From JAWPMT01 sp965227935 (GTDB taxonomy: Bacteria; Bacteroidota; Bacteroidia; Cytophagales; Cyclobacteriaceae), in assembly GCA_965227935.1 (NCBI GenBank), contig CBDDGS010000043.1:1054001-1118000 (forward strand): a stretch of 64,000 nucleotides of DNA, read 5' to 3'. The notes under the pieces are model-generated. The model was not told where the DNA came from, made no database searches, and worked only from the letters and a program-made list of their open reading frames with translations. Numbering within the stretch: the stretch's first letter is position 1; every line of letters starts with the position of its first letter. Positions 35,776-45,142 of the stretch are shown here, in pieces. A program made the translations under genes and the position numbers.

Positions 35776-36809
35776 AAGAATCCCGAACAGAAATATCCTC
35801 AGTAGGAGAGTTTGGACTGATTGAGCGAATCCAACACCAGCTCGAACGATTCCATGATAGTACTGTCTTTGGCATCGGAGATGATGCCGCCGTGATTTCT
35901 CCAAACCCGGAGGCACTAACGGTCCTCTCCACAGATATGCTGCTGGAGGGGATCCATTTTGATCTGTCCTACTTCCCTCTTCAGCACCTGGGCTACAAGG
36001 CCATCGCGGTGAATGTCTCGGATATCGCCGCTATGAATGCGCAGCCCCGACAGGTCACTATCAACCTTGGGCTGAGCAATCGATTCTCGGTGGAGGCAGT
36101 GGAAGCCCTGTACGACGGCATGAAGGCCGCAGCCCGTGACTACCAGGTGGATATCGTCGGCGGCGACACGACGGCCTCAGGAGCAGGATTGGTGATCTCG
36201 GTCAGCATATTGGGAGAAGTAGCTCCCGGACAATTGGTCAAGAGGTCCACCGCGGCGAAGGATGATATCATCTGCATCACTGGCGACCTGGGTGGAGCGT
36301 ATGCGGGTCTGCAGGTGTTGGCAAGGGAAAAACAGGAGTTTATGGCCAACCCAGACATGCAGCCCAAGCTCGACAAATACAACTACGTGGTAGGCAGACA
36401 GCTCAAGCCCAGGGCCAGAATGGACATCATTCATGAACTGGCCTCAATGGGACTAGTGCCCACAGCAATGATTGACGTTTCTGACGGTTTGGTCTCGGAT
36501 CTTTTCCACATCTGCGAGCAGTCTGGTGTGGGGGCCTCGCTCTACGAGGACAAACTGCCCATCGCCGAACAGACTTACTCTACCGCGGCGGAGTTTAGTA
36601 TCGACCCCAACACTTGTGCACTCAACGGCGGGGAAGATTACGAATTGTTATTTACGATCAAGCAGGATGACTTTGAAAAGATCAAGAATCACGAAGACAT
36701 CCACACAATTGGCTATATCCACGAAGCTGAAAAAGGAAAGGTGCTCGTCACAAGGAGTCAGCAGGTAGTACCTCTCCAAGCACAAGGATGGAACCATTTC
36801 CAACAATAA
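35772..36809 (+). CDS. thiL: Thiamine-monophosphate kinase
   Basis: A 345-residue cytoplasmic enzyme that phosphorylates thiamine monophosphate to thiamine diphosphate. It shows VFGIGDDAAVI, VLSTDMLLEGIHFD, GYKAIAVNVSDIAAM, VGGDTTAS and LNGGEDYELLFT, the standard ThiL motifs. A GTG at 35757 is open, but the ATG at 35772 overlaps the epimerase stop by 4 bp, the usual coupling geometry. A bidirectional terminator follows. No TPP riboswitch sequence was seen upstream. Confidence 0.93.
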   Translation: MKESRTEISSVGEFGLIERIQHQLERFHDSTVFGIGDDAAVISPNPEALTVLSTDMLLEGIHFDLSYFPLQHLGYKAIAVNVSDIAAMNAQPRQVTINLGLSNRFSVEAVEALYDGMKAAARDYQVDIVGGDTTASGAGLVISVSILGEVAPGQLVKRSTAAKDDIICITGDLGGAYAGLQVLAREKQEFMANPDMQPKLDKYNYVVGRQLKPRARMDIIHELASMGLVPTAMIDVSDGLVSDLFHICEQSGVGASLYEDKLPIAEQTYSTAAEFSIDPNTCALNGGEDYELLFTIKQDDFEKIKNHEDIHTIGYIHEAEKGKVLVTRSQQVVPLQAQGWNHFQQ

Positions 36810-36850
36810 AAAAGGCCCTTCTTATCGAAGAGCCTTCTTTCAGTTTTTGT
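36806..36850. terminator. Bidirectional intrinsic terminator, thiL / YceI
   Basis: AAGGCCCTTC...GAAGAGCCTT (36812-36836) forms a stem of two helices with one mismatch. T-tracts lie on both sides: TTCTTTCAGTTTTT on the plus strand and an A-run at 36807-36814 that is T-rich on the minus strand. It can end transcription from both convergent genes. Confidence 0.75.
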
Positions 36851-36859
36851 TGATTGATC

Positions 36860-37432
36860 TTATTTGCTAGCTACCAAGCTAATTGACAGATCAAATTCAT
36901 CGTAGATCAGGTTGTCACCAAGATCATCGAAGAAGCTACCAGATCCGTAGCGTACATTGAATTTCGAGCGGTCGATTTTGAAATCTGCAGTAGCAGTCAT
37001 TTGACCTTTCTCATTCTTCACGTCAGCCATGAAGCTAACATCCTGAGCAATATTCTTGATCACCATTGTGCCGTCTACTTTGTACTGATCACCCTGGGCA
37101 GTAACCTTGGTAATTACGAAAGAGGCAGTTGGGAAGTCCTCTACAGAAAAGAAATCAGGTGACTTCAGGTGACCTTCCAATTTGCCTTTGGATCCACCAG
37201 AAAGGTCTGTACAGGCAATAGTGCGCATGTCCATAACGAACGAGCCGCCGACCAATTGATCGCCTTCCATTCTAAATGAGCCACTTTGTAGAGCAACTGT
37301 GCCCTCATGACCGCCACTAACTTTCTTTGCTTTCCAAATTACCTGGCTTTGACCTGGCTCGACTTCGTAAGTGTCAACGTCCGCTCCGGCAAATGCAACT
37401 AGCATTCCAAGAGAAATCAATAATGTCTTCAT
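36860..37432 (-). CDS. YceI family periplasmic protein
   Basis: A 190-residue exported lipocalin-like protein with a signal peptide (LLISLGMLVAFAGA) and the family pattern: DTYEVEPGQSQVIWKAKKV at the start, GSFVMDMRTIACTD, LKSPDFFSVEDFPTASFVIT and DRSKFNVRYGSG. YceI proteins bind isoprenoid-like molecules in a barrel; the ligand here is unknown. Length and motifs are normal. It shares a bidirectional terminator with thiL, and a 12-bp AT palindrome lies just upstream of its start. Confidence 0.9.
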   Translation of the reverse strand: MKTLLISLGMLVAFAGADVDTYEVEPGQSQVIWKAKKVSGGHEGTVALQSGSFRMEGDQLVGGSFVMDMRTIACTDLSGGSKGKLEGHLKSPDFFSVEDFPTASFVITKVTAQGDQYKVDGTMVIKNIAQDVSFMADVKNEKGQMTATADFKIDRSKFNVRYGSGSFFDDLGDNLIYDEFDLSISLVASK

Positions 37433-37450
37433 TTTCGCAAACTGTATTTA

Positions 37451-37462
37451 ATGTATATACAT
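37451..37462. promoter_or_regulatory. 12-bp perfect palindrome upstream of YceI gene
   Basis: ATGTATATACAT is an exact palindrome 19 bp upstream of the YceI start. It could be an operator or promoter part; the AT-rich content limits confidence. Confidence 0.3.
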
Positions 37463-37554
37463 ATAATTAAGTATGTCTTCAAAACGCTACCCACGCAGAA
37501 AGGTTCGAAATATTTGGATGAATTTTTGAAAAAAGTAGAAGTATCGAACGAAAG

Positions 37555-37917
37555 TCAGAATTTCACCGGGTACACCATCTTCACATCGACAGGTTTTCCC
37601 AATTCAGTACCTGGGATCCAATTGCCAGGAGCTTCCTTGATGATCTGGACGGCTCTTTGGCCCACATCATTACTTTTTGGATTTACAGCCTTGGCCTCTT
37701 TCAATGAGCCGTCGGTAGCAACGACGAATGATACAAATACCCGACCAGCACCATTGTGATCACTCTTAAGCGCCGCCTCCTGCACGTAAGTGTCAAAAGC
37801 CGCCTGACCCTGATCATACCGAGGCATTTCTTCAGTCAATGAGTACACCCCATCTTCAGGTATATATCGGGCTTCACAGCATACTAAGAGGACTACAAGC
37901 AGAGTTAACGTTCTCAT
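37555..37917 (-). CDS. TonB C-terminal domain protein (energy transducer-like)
   Basis: A 120-residue protein with a short hydrophobic N terminus (LTLLVVLLVCCEARY) that may be a signal or lipobox, then a single TonB C-terminal domain (RVFVSFVVATDGSLKEAKAV, AVQIIKEAPGNWIPG, VDVKMVYPVKF). There is no long proline-rich linker or cytoplasmic anchor, so this is not a full TonB; such short forms are common in Bacteroidota and may act as periplasmic accessory domains. No receptor gene is adjacent. Confidence 0.8.
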   Translation of the reverse strand: MRTLTLLVVLLVCCEARYIPEDGVYSLTEEMPRYDQGQAAFDTYVQEAALKSDHNGAGRVFVSFVVATDGSLKEAKAVNPKSNDVGQRAVQIIKEAPGNWIPGTELGKPVDVKMVYPVKF

Positions 37918-37983
37918 CGGACTTTAAAAGTACCGAAAACCACTATTATTACCAAAGTGCGAACTGTGGCCTATCTCAATCCT

Positions 37984-37991
37984 TAACTTTG
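37984..37991 (+). promoter_or_regulatory. -7 promoter box for DUF3109 gene
   Basis: TAACTTTG matches the Bacteroidota TAnnTTTG consensus exactly and lies 17 bp before the ATG at 38009. No clear TTG -33 box is seen at the right distance. Confidence 0.45.
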
Positions 37992-38008
37992 TCCCATAAG
38001 ATATCAAA

Positions 38009-38593
38009 ATGTTAATAGTTGATAAAGTAGTGATCGCCTCCGACGTCATATCGGACGAATTTGTCTGCGACCTTCATAAATGCAAGGGTGCTTGCTGTGT
38101 AGAAGGGGAGAATGGCGCCCCCCTACAGGAGGACGAACTCGACAAGATCGATGAGGTCATAGAAGTGGTGAAGCCCTACCTTTCACAAGAAGCCATCGAC
38201 GTGCTGGAAGGAGAGGGTGGCTATGAGATAGACGAAGATGGGGACTATGCGGTCACCGCGATCAACGGACGAGAGTGTACCTTTGCATTCTACGACGACA
38301 AGGGCATCCTCAAGTGTAGCATCGAACAAGCCCATAAGGACGGAAAAACCGACTTCCAGAAGCCTATCTCCTGTCACATGTACCCCATACGCATGCAAAA
38401 GCTGGAAGGTCATGAAGCGCTGAACTATGAACGCTGGCATATCTGTTCTCCAGCCTGTGACCTGGGCCAGGAACTCAAAGTGCCAGTTTACAAATTTCTC
38501 CGGGAAGCTTTGACCCGCAGATATGGTCAGGCCTGGTATGAGAAGCTAGAAAAGACCGTGCAAGCAAAAGCCGCTCAAGATCCATCCAACTGA
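38009..38593 (+). CDS. DUF3109 family protein
   Basis: A 194-residue protein with conserved cysteines in FVCDLHKCKGACCVEGENG, a central RECTFAFYDDKGILKCSIEQAH and HICSPACDLG. This is the DUF3109 pattern typical of Bacteroidota; the cysteines suggest metal or Fe-S binding, with no assigned reaction. Its last 19 bp overlap the convergent SGNH hydrolase gene. Confidence 0.85.
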   Translation: MLIVDKVVIASDVISDEFVCDLHKCKGACCVEGENGAPLQEDELDKIDEVIEVVKPYLSQEAIDVLEGEGGYEIDEDGDYAVTAINGRECTFAFYDDKGILKCSIEQAHKDGKTDFQKPISCHMYPIRMQKLEGHEALNYERWHICSPACDLGQELKVPVYKFLREALTRRYGQAWYEKLEKTVQAKAAQDPSN

Positions 38594-39192
38594 AAGTGGT
38601 TCCGGAAGACGTCCTTCCAAACCACGTATCCGCGCTTGTTGAGGTGCAGCAGATCAGACAGATAGTAAGAGGTATTAGGGTGGTGCCCCTGGTATAGCAT
38701 GCCGTCGAAAATATTGATAAAGCTCATATTGTCATGGTCTTCGACAAAATCCCGGATAGAGGCATTCACCCATTTGATGGTGGGAATAAGATAGTCTCTG
38801 GCGGGAGAAGGTTTGACGCTGACGTAGTGGACAAAAATGCCAGGAAATCTGTCCCAGATCATCCCGAGCAACTGGTGAAAACGGGAGATGACTTCTTCTT
38901 TCGGCGTGCCTTGCCCCAAGTCATTGTCACCGACATACAAGACCATCTGATCAGGCTCAAACTCGCCAAAAAGGGTATCAAAGTGGTGCATGCACCAGAG
39001 AAAAGATGAGCCGCCAAATCCCAGATTGATCAGCTTCAGCGGGGCAAGATCTTCTTCAATTCTGATCCAGAGTCTAAAAGAGGAGCTACCGTAAAATGCT
39101 ATCGTCGACGTTGGATCCGTCAGATTGGCAATCTTCCGTTGTAAACTGGCAATTTCCGCATCATAGAAATGCGGGTCTTCAATTAATTTCAT
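38575..39192 (-). CDS. SGNH/GDSL-type hydrolase
   Basis: A 205-residue lipase/esterase-like enzyme without a signal peptide. The nucleophile serine is in IAFYGSSSFRLW, the oxyanion Gly in GFGGSS, the block III GDND in VLYVGDNDLG, and the catalytic Asp-His pair in LLHLNKRGYVVW. Substrate is unknown; carbohydrate acetyl or lipid esters are typical. The 19-bp overlap with the DUF3109 gene is a convergent tail overlap and need not mean a shared role. Confidence 0.82.
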   Translation of the reverse strand: MKLIEDPHFYDAEIASLQRKIANLTDPTSTIAFYGSSSFRLWIRIEEDLAPLKLINLGFGGSSFLWCMHHFDTLFGEFEPDQMVLYVGDNDLGQGTPKEEVISRFHQLLGMIWDRFPGIFVHYVSVKPSPARDYLIPTIKWVNASIRDFVEDHDNMSFINIFDGMLYQGHHPNTSYYLSDLLHLNKRGYVVWKDVFRNHFQLDGS

Positions 39193-39198
39193 ATTGTC

Positions 39199-41151
39199 CT
39201 ACGCGGAAATGGGCCACGACGACCCATAGTCATCAGGGACATCCAAAGCTTTGACTTCGTCCACGTAGGTTTTGTATCGATGTTGATAATCGGCCAGGAA
39301 AGCCGTCATTTCCTCTTTGCTACATCCCCTCGGCAAGTAATCGCTGACCTTGAATGGCGCTTGTATTACGCACTTAAAGATATTGTGCCTGACGCGCTGA
39401 TCAAAATTCGCAACTACCACCGGGACAATCAACGGCTCCTGCTCCAGACTCAATGCCAGGTTGAAGGCGCCGGACCGAAATGAGCCCGGTGACTCCTCCG
39501 TGGAGAAAGACATCCCCTCGGGACTGATGATCAGGTTGCCACCGGCCGAGAGCTCGGCACCCGCTTGCTGGTAAAATTGCGTACGAGCCTGCCGTTTCAA
39601 TTCAGGTGTGAGCTGCTCCTGGTCTGACTCAGGTGTGAATACATTGATGTGCCCGAGCCTCTTGTAATACTCCTGGTGACCAAACTCGCCTCCACGGCCA
39701 ATGCGCACGATACGCGTACCAGGATCCCCGTACTTGGGATATAGAATGAGCGAGCTGATGAAGTGGGCATCAAGCGTAATTTGGAACCCATTGGGGAGCG
39801 TATTGTAAACGTGGTTCCGCAGGTGATTATAGATAAAAATATTTCCACCTCGAGACGGTAGTCGGTCCGCTCCCTCGATGACGTACTTGGTGTGGTCAAA
39901 TGTTCGGATCACCTCTTCCGCGCAATGTCGGCGAACGATGGTCGGCGCTGCGGATACAGACTGCCCACACACTTCTTTGTACACATTGACCAGCCCATTG
40001 TAAAAGAGCTGCTCACGATGGGTCTCCTGTAGGATATCCAGGCAGATGTTGGCAAGCTGCCTCTCAAGTGAGTCACCATCTAGTCGCGTCTTCTCCAAGA
40101 TCACAAAAGCATCACCCAACGTCAATGGGCTCTTCAGCAGATAAGGGAGTTTATTGAGAGCGGAGTCAAGCTGCAACCGGGTGGCATTCTGCTCGATCAG
40201 GCTCATGATGGTCAGCCACTCCTGATCATAGCGCTTGAGCACTAATCGTGCGCGCAGCGTCTGCAACTGATTGGATATGAGCCACAGGATCCTTAGGTGA
40301 AACTTGATCGCCAGGGTGATGTCGTCCTCGAAGAGCTGCTGAAACACTTCTCTCGGTATGAATAGAACTTCCGTGGGTGTCTTGACCGAAGCCGACAAGA
40401 TATGCCCCTCACCGATGACCCCGGACCAACCTATGACGTAGCCAGCACTAGTAATAGTTCGCAGGGGTACGCGACTGCCATCGCGCGTATGATAGTAACA
40501 TTCAATAGCACCCTCCTTCATGAGAAGGAAACCCTCCTTCTTTTCTTTTTCGACAAAGAGCGATTGACCTGCACCATACAATCGCTTTTGCACCGAGGGT
40601 ATCAGGGAAGCAAAAAACTCTTCATCGAAGACCTCGAAAAAGGGCGACTTCCGTAAGATCTCCATGGCCTCCTGGCAATTTTGCTCAAGATGCTCAGGCC
40701 TGCTGATGGTCCTGGCATATCGCTCCGGTCCTCGTGTTTTGTCGAGGAACTTGCCCGTCTCTTTGATCAATTGACGCGCCTCGACAGTCAGGAATCTCAA
40801 AAACGCCAGATGATCATCCGGGTGCTCTTCAAAATGGGACTGCAGTGTCGAAGTGTCCCACACGACAAGCCGCGCCTTCGGCGAGGAAACTTTGATCGTC
40901 ACTGTGTAGCGATGCGGGGCATTCAACCCACTCCAGCCCATCGGCGTCATGGCCTTGCACCGGCGACCGACAAGCAATTCCTTTCCCTTCTCCTCTATGT
41001 TGATGTAGAGATTGACCTTGCCCTCCAGCAACAAGTAGCAGCGATCACCCTGAGCATACTGCTCCGTGAGCCTCGTCCCCTTGATGAAGTCTGGCTGCTC
41101 ACCCAGGGACATCAATCGATGTAGGAGTTCATTTCTCAAAATCGCTTCCAT
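39199..41151 (-). CDS. Fusion of two cyclic-nucleotide-binding domains and an acyltransferase
   Basis: A 650-residue soluble protein. Two CRP-like beta-roll domains are visible: about 16-115 (LLLEGKVNLYINIEEKGKEL) and about 160-285 (SPFFEVFDEEFF, FLLMKEGAIECYYHTRDGS). A helical linker follows, then at about 415-635 an acyltransferase-like domain with EGMSFSTEESPGSFRSGAFN and PLIVPVVVANFD. The HxxxxD motif of PlsC-type enzymes is not clear; the nearest is NHLRNH, so activity is uncertain. A cyclic-nucleotide-gated acyltransferase is known in Mycobacterium (protein acetylation), but this one resembles glycerolipid acyltransferases. It is the last gene before the 389-bp gap. Confidence 0.75.
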   Translation of the reverse strand: MEAILRNELLHRLMSLGEQPDFIKGTRLTEQYAQGDRCYLLLEGKVNLYINIEEKGKELLVGRRCKAMTPMGWSGLNAPHRYTVTIKVSSPKARLVVWDTSTLQSHFEEHPDDHLAFLRFLTVEARQLIKETGKFLDKTRGPERYARTISRPEHLEQNCQEAMEILRKSPFFEVFDEEFFASLIPSVQKRLYGAGQSLFVEKEKKEGFLLMKEGAIECYYHTRDGSRVPLRTITSAGYVIGWSGVIGEGHILSASVKTPTEVLFIPREVFQQLFEDDITLAIKFHLRILWLISNQLQTLRARLVLKRYDQEWLTIMSLIEQNATRLQLDSALNKLPYLLKSPLTLGDAFVILEKTRLDGDSLERQLANICLDILQETHREQLFYNGLVNVYKEVCGQSVSAAPTIVRRHCAEEVIRTFDHTKYVIEGADRLPSRGGNIFIYNHLRNHVYNTLPNGFQITLDAHFISSLILYPKYGDPGTRIVRIGRGGEFGHQEYYKRLGHINVFTPESDQEQLTPELKRQARTQFYQQAGAELSAGGNLIISPEGMSFSTEESPGSFRSGAFNLALSLEQEPLIVPVVVANFDQRVRHNIFKCVIQAPFKVSDYLPRGCSKEEMTAFLADYQHRYKTYVDEVKALDVPDDYGSSWPISA

Positions 41152-41540
41152 CAGTATTGAGAATTATCCCACAAAACCAATCAATTAGTGTGAAATTATC
41201 AATAGTGTATTTCAATAATTACATTTTGATCATTAAATGACCAACATAGATGAATAAATCCTAATCAGTTACCACTATTTCAGGGTTAGTTTTCGATTGT
41301 CTCAAAATGGACATGAAGTCTGTTGAGGGGGTATATATGGACTCTAGTAGGTAGATCTAATCGCCCCTGAAATTAGGGGCAGCGAGCAATGATTTTTGGC
41401 ATCGCGGATAGTAGAATTAGCTAAGTGCAAATCATTCGAAAAATAGTGCTACCAAAGATTTAAATAGAAGGCCCTTTGTTGCTGATTATCAGGATTATTT
41501 ATAGATTAAAATCGCATTAAGGAACCTAATCTAAACCAAG
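41152..41540. other. AT-rich 389-bp intergenic region
   Basis: The gap is AT-rich and has no convincing protein frame. A 6-bp hairpin, GCCCCT-loop GAAATT-AGGGGC, lies at 41363-41380. It separates the divergent cNMP/acyltransferase gene from the membrane pair and probably holds both promoters. No clear consensus box was assigned. Confidence 0.5.
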
Positions 41541-44159
41541 ATGTTTGACAAGGAAGAACTCAACGCCACCTTCACGCAGGCGCTATTGGGCGTCATGATC
41601 GGTTGGGGTGGATTCTCCACACTTTTCCCAAATCTGATAGAAGGCCTAAGCGGCTTTGTGGAGTTGGGCAACTCCAAAGCCCTGCGTGTCTTCTCGATGG
41701 TCTTCTTCATTGCCCCTATCTATTTTTTCATACTCTATTGGTGGATAAGGGGTCGAAGACTCTATATACGGCATGTGACTGGCAAAAAAGTCGCCGACTC
41801 GATTAAGTATACCTATTGGGGGATTGGCTTCTTTTTAGCCAACTGTGTGCCCATTGTAGCGTTCCTGGTGCGGGAGTTTTACGTTGATACAATTGTTCTC
41901 GGGGTGGATGTCATCATAGTCATCTCCACCGGCCTCACCATTGCGCAATTTTGGGTCATAACCTACTTAAAGCCCGATGGCAAGATCTCTTTCTCCAAGA
42001 CTGAGGACCCACGGGTCATCATGGCCAACTTCCTGGTCTTCACCTTGCAATTTGCAATAGGCGTCGCCTTGGCTTTCTTCATTGAGCCATGGATGCTTTA
42101 TAAGGATCAGATCTTCTACCTAATTCTGGGTTCATTCGCCATTTATGTCTTGATCGGTGGCTGGGTGTATTTCACTACACGCATGAACAAACAGGAGCAA
42201 ATCAACTACCGATACCTGTGGATCAGTTCATTTGGACTCTTCTTCGTGCTACTCAATTTGCCCTTCGTAGCTCGGGAGGTGCTCGGAGATGTCAAAGTGG
42301 GTGCACTTCCTGCGTTTCTGCTGCCTCTTTTACTGCTGTTGATACCGTCTGATTTGACCAAGGCGATGTTAGCAGAAAAAAAGGTCCGCATCAGACTCAG
42401 CATCATGGTCTTGCTGCTCGCTGCTATGGTTTTTGGGGCGGCAGCCTACTCGAAGCCGCTGAGCATTTTCGATTGGTGGGTAGTCGGAACAGTGAGCGCG
42501 CAGATTGCTGATATCAGCATTGCTACACTTGGTATTCTCACTTTTATCCTGTTGATCATAGTGGTGCAGCAAAAATGGGCGAAGCTCAGTGACCCGACCC
42601 TTTCGTCAAAGCGGCTGATCACCATTGTTGGGACCGGGGCCGTAGCGATCATCCTGCAACTTACCGTCTTCGATCGCCTCTTGTACAAGTCAAATCTCAA
42701 TTACCTACAGTCCAGATTCGAATCGCATGAACTCATCAGTTCCAATAAAATTATGCCATTCGTCTTCATGGCTGACGATGAAAAAGCAAGTAAAGTCAAG
42801 CAGCACCTGGCGAGTAAATCCGAAAATACGGGCAATGACTGGAGCCTGGTACGAGATTCAGAGTTGGCCGACTTCATCTACGAGAATAATCACCATTTGG
42901 CAGCGGTCATGAAAAATCGAGCCTCGGACACCGCCAAGGTTCTTTTTGAACCACGCGGGAGGCCCAAAGTGCAGATTGACTTGAGAGAGATTGTCAAAGA
43001 AATGCCGGATGCTTCTGTTCGATATTTCTATTTCAAAACCTATATCGATAGGTTAGAACAGGAGGATACTCTTCATTTTAGGTCACAAGGATCTGACACG
43101 CTGAGTGTGGCAATTAAATCCCTAGGTAGGGAAAGGGCTTTAAGCGAGCACTTCGCGACTCAAAAGTCCATTTCTGATTTCTACCACGTCCATTACGATT
43201 ATATCGAGAATTATGTAATAAAAGCCCTCGACAATGAGGATCACGGAGATTATAGTCTCTACTTCCATCCGATCAACTACTACACGAGGACGCTCAACCA
43301 CTATCATGACGAGTTCACACAGGCTCAGAAAATGGATGAGCTTTACAATAGACACGCAATTGTGGCGGGAATGTCGCTGGACACCACACTGAACATTGTC
43401 AACGACCTTCAACAAGACATCATGCAGCGCCTCGCAGGCCTTGTGGAGTATAGCGATAAGGTCGAGTCTACGAAGGTCCCCGATGTAGAAAATACCATCT
43501 ATAGTCTCAAACACCCACTGAACAAAAGACTATGGCATAGCCAGGAAGAAAAGGAGGATCCAATGTTCGAGCATCTTGTCGAACTTAAGGGGGCGCAATA
43601 CATCGAAAGATATGAACGTGCGCAAACAATTTTTGCTTCCTTCTTACTGGATATCCAGCGTCCGGGTGTCTTCTTGTTCATTTTCAGTCTTGTAGTTTTT
43701 GGGATGCTCAATTGGATCCATAAAGATGTACCAGCACCCAAAAAGGAAGAGGACGAATCCTCGGAAAAAAGCAAGAAAACGGCGCCTGATGAATTACCTG
43801 GAGGCTTCTTGAATATTGCCGTGATTGTAGTGCTGGTGCTCTGCATCCATATTGCCCGCCCTATTCAAAAGGAGAGTATCAATCCTCAGAAACCCTACTG
43901 GATGATGGACCTCAACAATTGGTATGATGCCTCTGGCTTTGCCAAAATGCTGGGGGCCGAAGACGCTGTTATGGCCGTGCAGAATCGCTATGCAGGACCA
44001 GCAGAAAACGCTGAGTTGAACCAGGTCATTATGGAGCTTCGTAAATCCAATAAAGACCTCATACAGGCCAATGAAGATATAAGATCAGTGCTGGAGGCGC
44101 TGCAAGTCCGAAGCGATTCGCAAGTACGTCGACTCGAAAATATCATGGACAACCTATGA
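41541..44159 (+). CDS. Large multi-helix membrane protein, unknown
   Basis: An 872-residue protein not recognised as a known family. About ten to eleven helices occupy residues 10-375 (for example GVMIGWGGFSTLFPNLI and PAFLLPLLLLLIPSDL). A soluble, mostly helical and charged region spans about 380-690. Two more helices follow at about 695-720 (PGVFLFIFSLVVFGMLNW) and 755-775, separated by an acidic linker (KKEEDESSEKSKKT). The C terminus is a coiled coil (LNQVIMELRKSNKDLIQANE). The last four bases overlap the ATG of the next gene, so the two are coupled. The function cannot be stated. Confidence 0.75.
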   Translation: MFDKEELNATFTQALLGVMIGWGGFSTLFPNLIEGLSGFVELGNSKALRVFSMVFFIAPIYFFILYWWIRGRRLYIRHVTGKKVADSIKYTYWGIGFFLANCVPIVAFLVREFYVDTIVLGVDVIIVISTGLTIAQFWVITYLKPDGKISFSKTEDPRVIMANFLVFTLQFAIGVALAFFIEPWMLYKDQIFYLILGSFAIYVLIGGWVYFTTRMNKQEQINYRYLWISSFGLFFVLLNLPFVAREVLGDVKVGALPAFLLPLLLLLIPSDLTKAMLAEKKVRIRLSIMVLLLAAMVFGAAAYSKPLSIFDWWVVGTVSAQIADISIATLGILTFILLIIVVQQKWAKLSDPTLSSKRLITIVGTGAVAIILQLTVFDRLLYKSNLNYLQSRFESHELISSNKIMPFVFMADDEKASKVKQHLASKSENTGNDWSLVRDSELADFIYENNHHLAAVMKNRASDTAKVLFEPRGRPKVQIDLREIVKEMPDASVRYFYFKTYIDRLEQEDTLHFRSQGSDTLSVAIKSLGRERALSEHFATQKSISDFYHVHYDYIENYVIKALDNEDHGDYSLYFHPINYYTRTLNHYHDEFTQAQKMDELYNRHAIVAGMSLDTTLNIVNDLQQDIMQRLAGLVEYSDKVESTKVPDVENTIYSLKHPLNKRLWHSQEEKEDPMFEHLVELKGAQYIERYERAQTIFASFLLDIQRPGVFLFIFSLVVFGMLNWIHKDVPAPKKEEDESSEKSKKTAPDELPGGFLNIAVIVVLVLCIHIARPIQKESINPQKPYWMMDLNNWYDASGFAKMLGAEDAVMAVQNRYAGPAENAELNQVIMELRKSNKDLIQANEDIRSVLEALQVRSDSQVRRLENIMDNL

Positions 44160-45031
44160 ATCGATTTTTCCTAATTCTATACCTGGTCGTGCCCTTTTTG
44201 GGAGAGGCACAACCCTTTTCCAAGCAGAAGCACAACCGACAGGTCGCAGTGCTGATTGGCATTATGGAAGACATCAATGACAACTTTTATCGAGGAGAAG
44301 ATGCTCTGGATTCTCTCTGGGGCATGGAAGGAATGTTCTCGAGATTCGATGAGAGGTTGGCGAAGGCGGATAAGCTGAATGACGCAGAGGTAGCTCAGTT
44401 CGAAGAGTATCGTGATGCTGCTTTTGAGCGGGCATCACTATTTGACGAACCCCCGTCTTTCACAACGATGAAGTTAACAGCCCCGTCTCCTCCCACGGCA
44501 TATCCAAAGCCAACGCACTTACCGTTTACGGCTAAACTGCTAAGCGAATACTATATCAAGAAGCAGCAGCCTCAGGACGAAGAATCAGAAAGTAACAGTG
44601 CTACCGGGACAAGCTCTTCAAAGAAAAGTGATACCGACAAGCCCCTTGCTTACCACACTTACTTTGAAGAAGAGTATGTAGAGCGCCAGGTCAAAAGAAT
44701 CCCTCGCCTGGATCACCTGGGACTCGTCTTGTCAGAAATTCTCCTGCAAGAATATCGACAATGGCCAGCGTCAGAGGTAAAGAAAGACTACGAGTATCGT
44801 GAAGAGGTGCTCAAGGGGCTCTCGGGTCTCTGGAATATGCAGAAAGAAATCTACGAGTATGAGAAGAAAGAGGAAAGCTTCAGGGTCCAGGATAGGTACT
44901 GCCGCAGCTACAGCAAGCTTCTTTGGAAGTACGAGGATTTAAGAAGCGAACGAACGGAATTAGGACGGGCAACGGACGATGGAGGTGCCCCCCCTCCTGA
45001 GAGCAAGGTTTGGCCAGTAAAATGCTACTAG
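44156..45031 (+). CDS. Exported partner protein, unknown
   Basis: A 291-residue protein with a signal peptide (FLILYLVVPFLGEAQ). The rest is charged and mostly helical, with a low-complexity acidic-serine segment at about 140-160 (ESNSATGTSSSKKSDTD) and a helical part rich in Glu, Lys and Tyr. No family was recognised. It starts 4 bp before the stop of the 872-residue membrane protein, so the two probably act together, this one outside the cytoplasmic membrane. Confidence 0.65.
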   Translation: MNRFFLILYLVVPFLGEAQPFSKQKHNRQVAVLIGIMEDINDNFYRGEDALDSLWGMEGMFSRFDERLAKADKLNDAEVAQFEEYRDAAFERASLFDEPPSFTTMKLTAPSPPTAYPKPTHLPFTAKLLSEYYIKKQQPQDEESESNSATGTSSSKKSDTDKPLAYHTYFEEEYVERQVKRIPRLDHLGLVLSEILLQEYRQWPASEVKKDYEYREEVLKGLSGLWNMQKEIYEYEKKEESFRVQDRYCRSYSKLLWKYEDLRSERTELGRATDDGGAPPPESKVWPVKCY

Positions 45032-45142
45032 CTACGACGAACCTAGGCAGTCAACAACTACGGGTTACGATTAAGCAAATAGCTGAGAATTAGCGATATT
45101 TGCGGTTGCTTGAATTGAAGACCTACTATTAGTTTCTACAGA

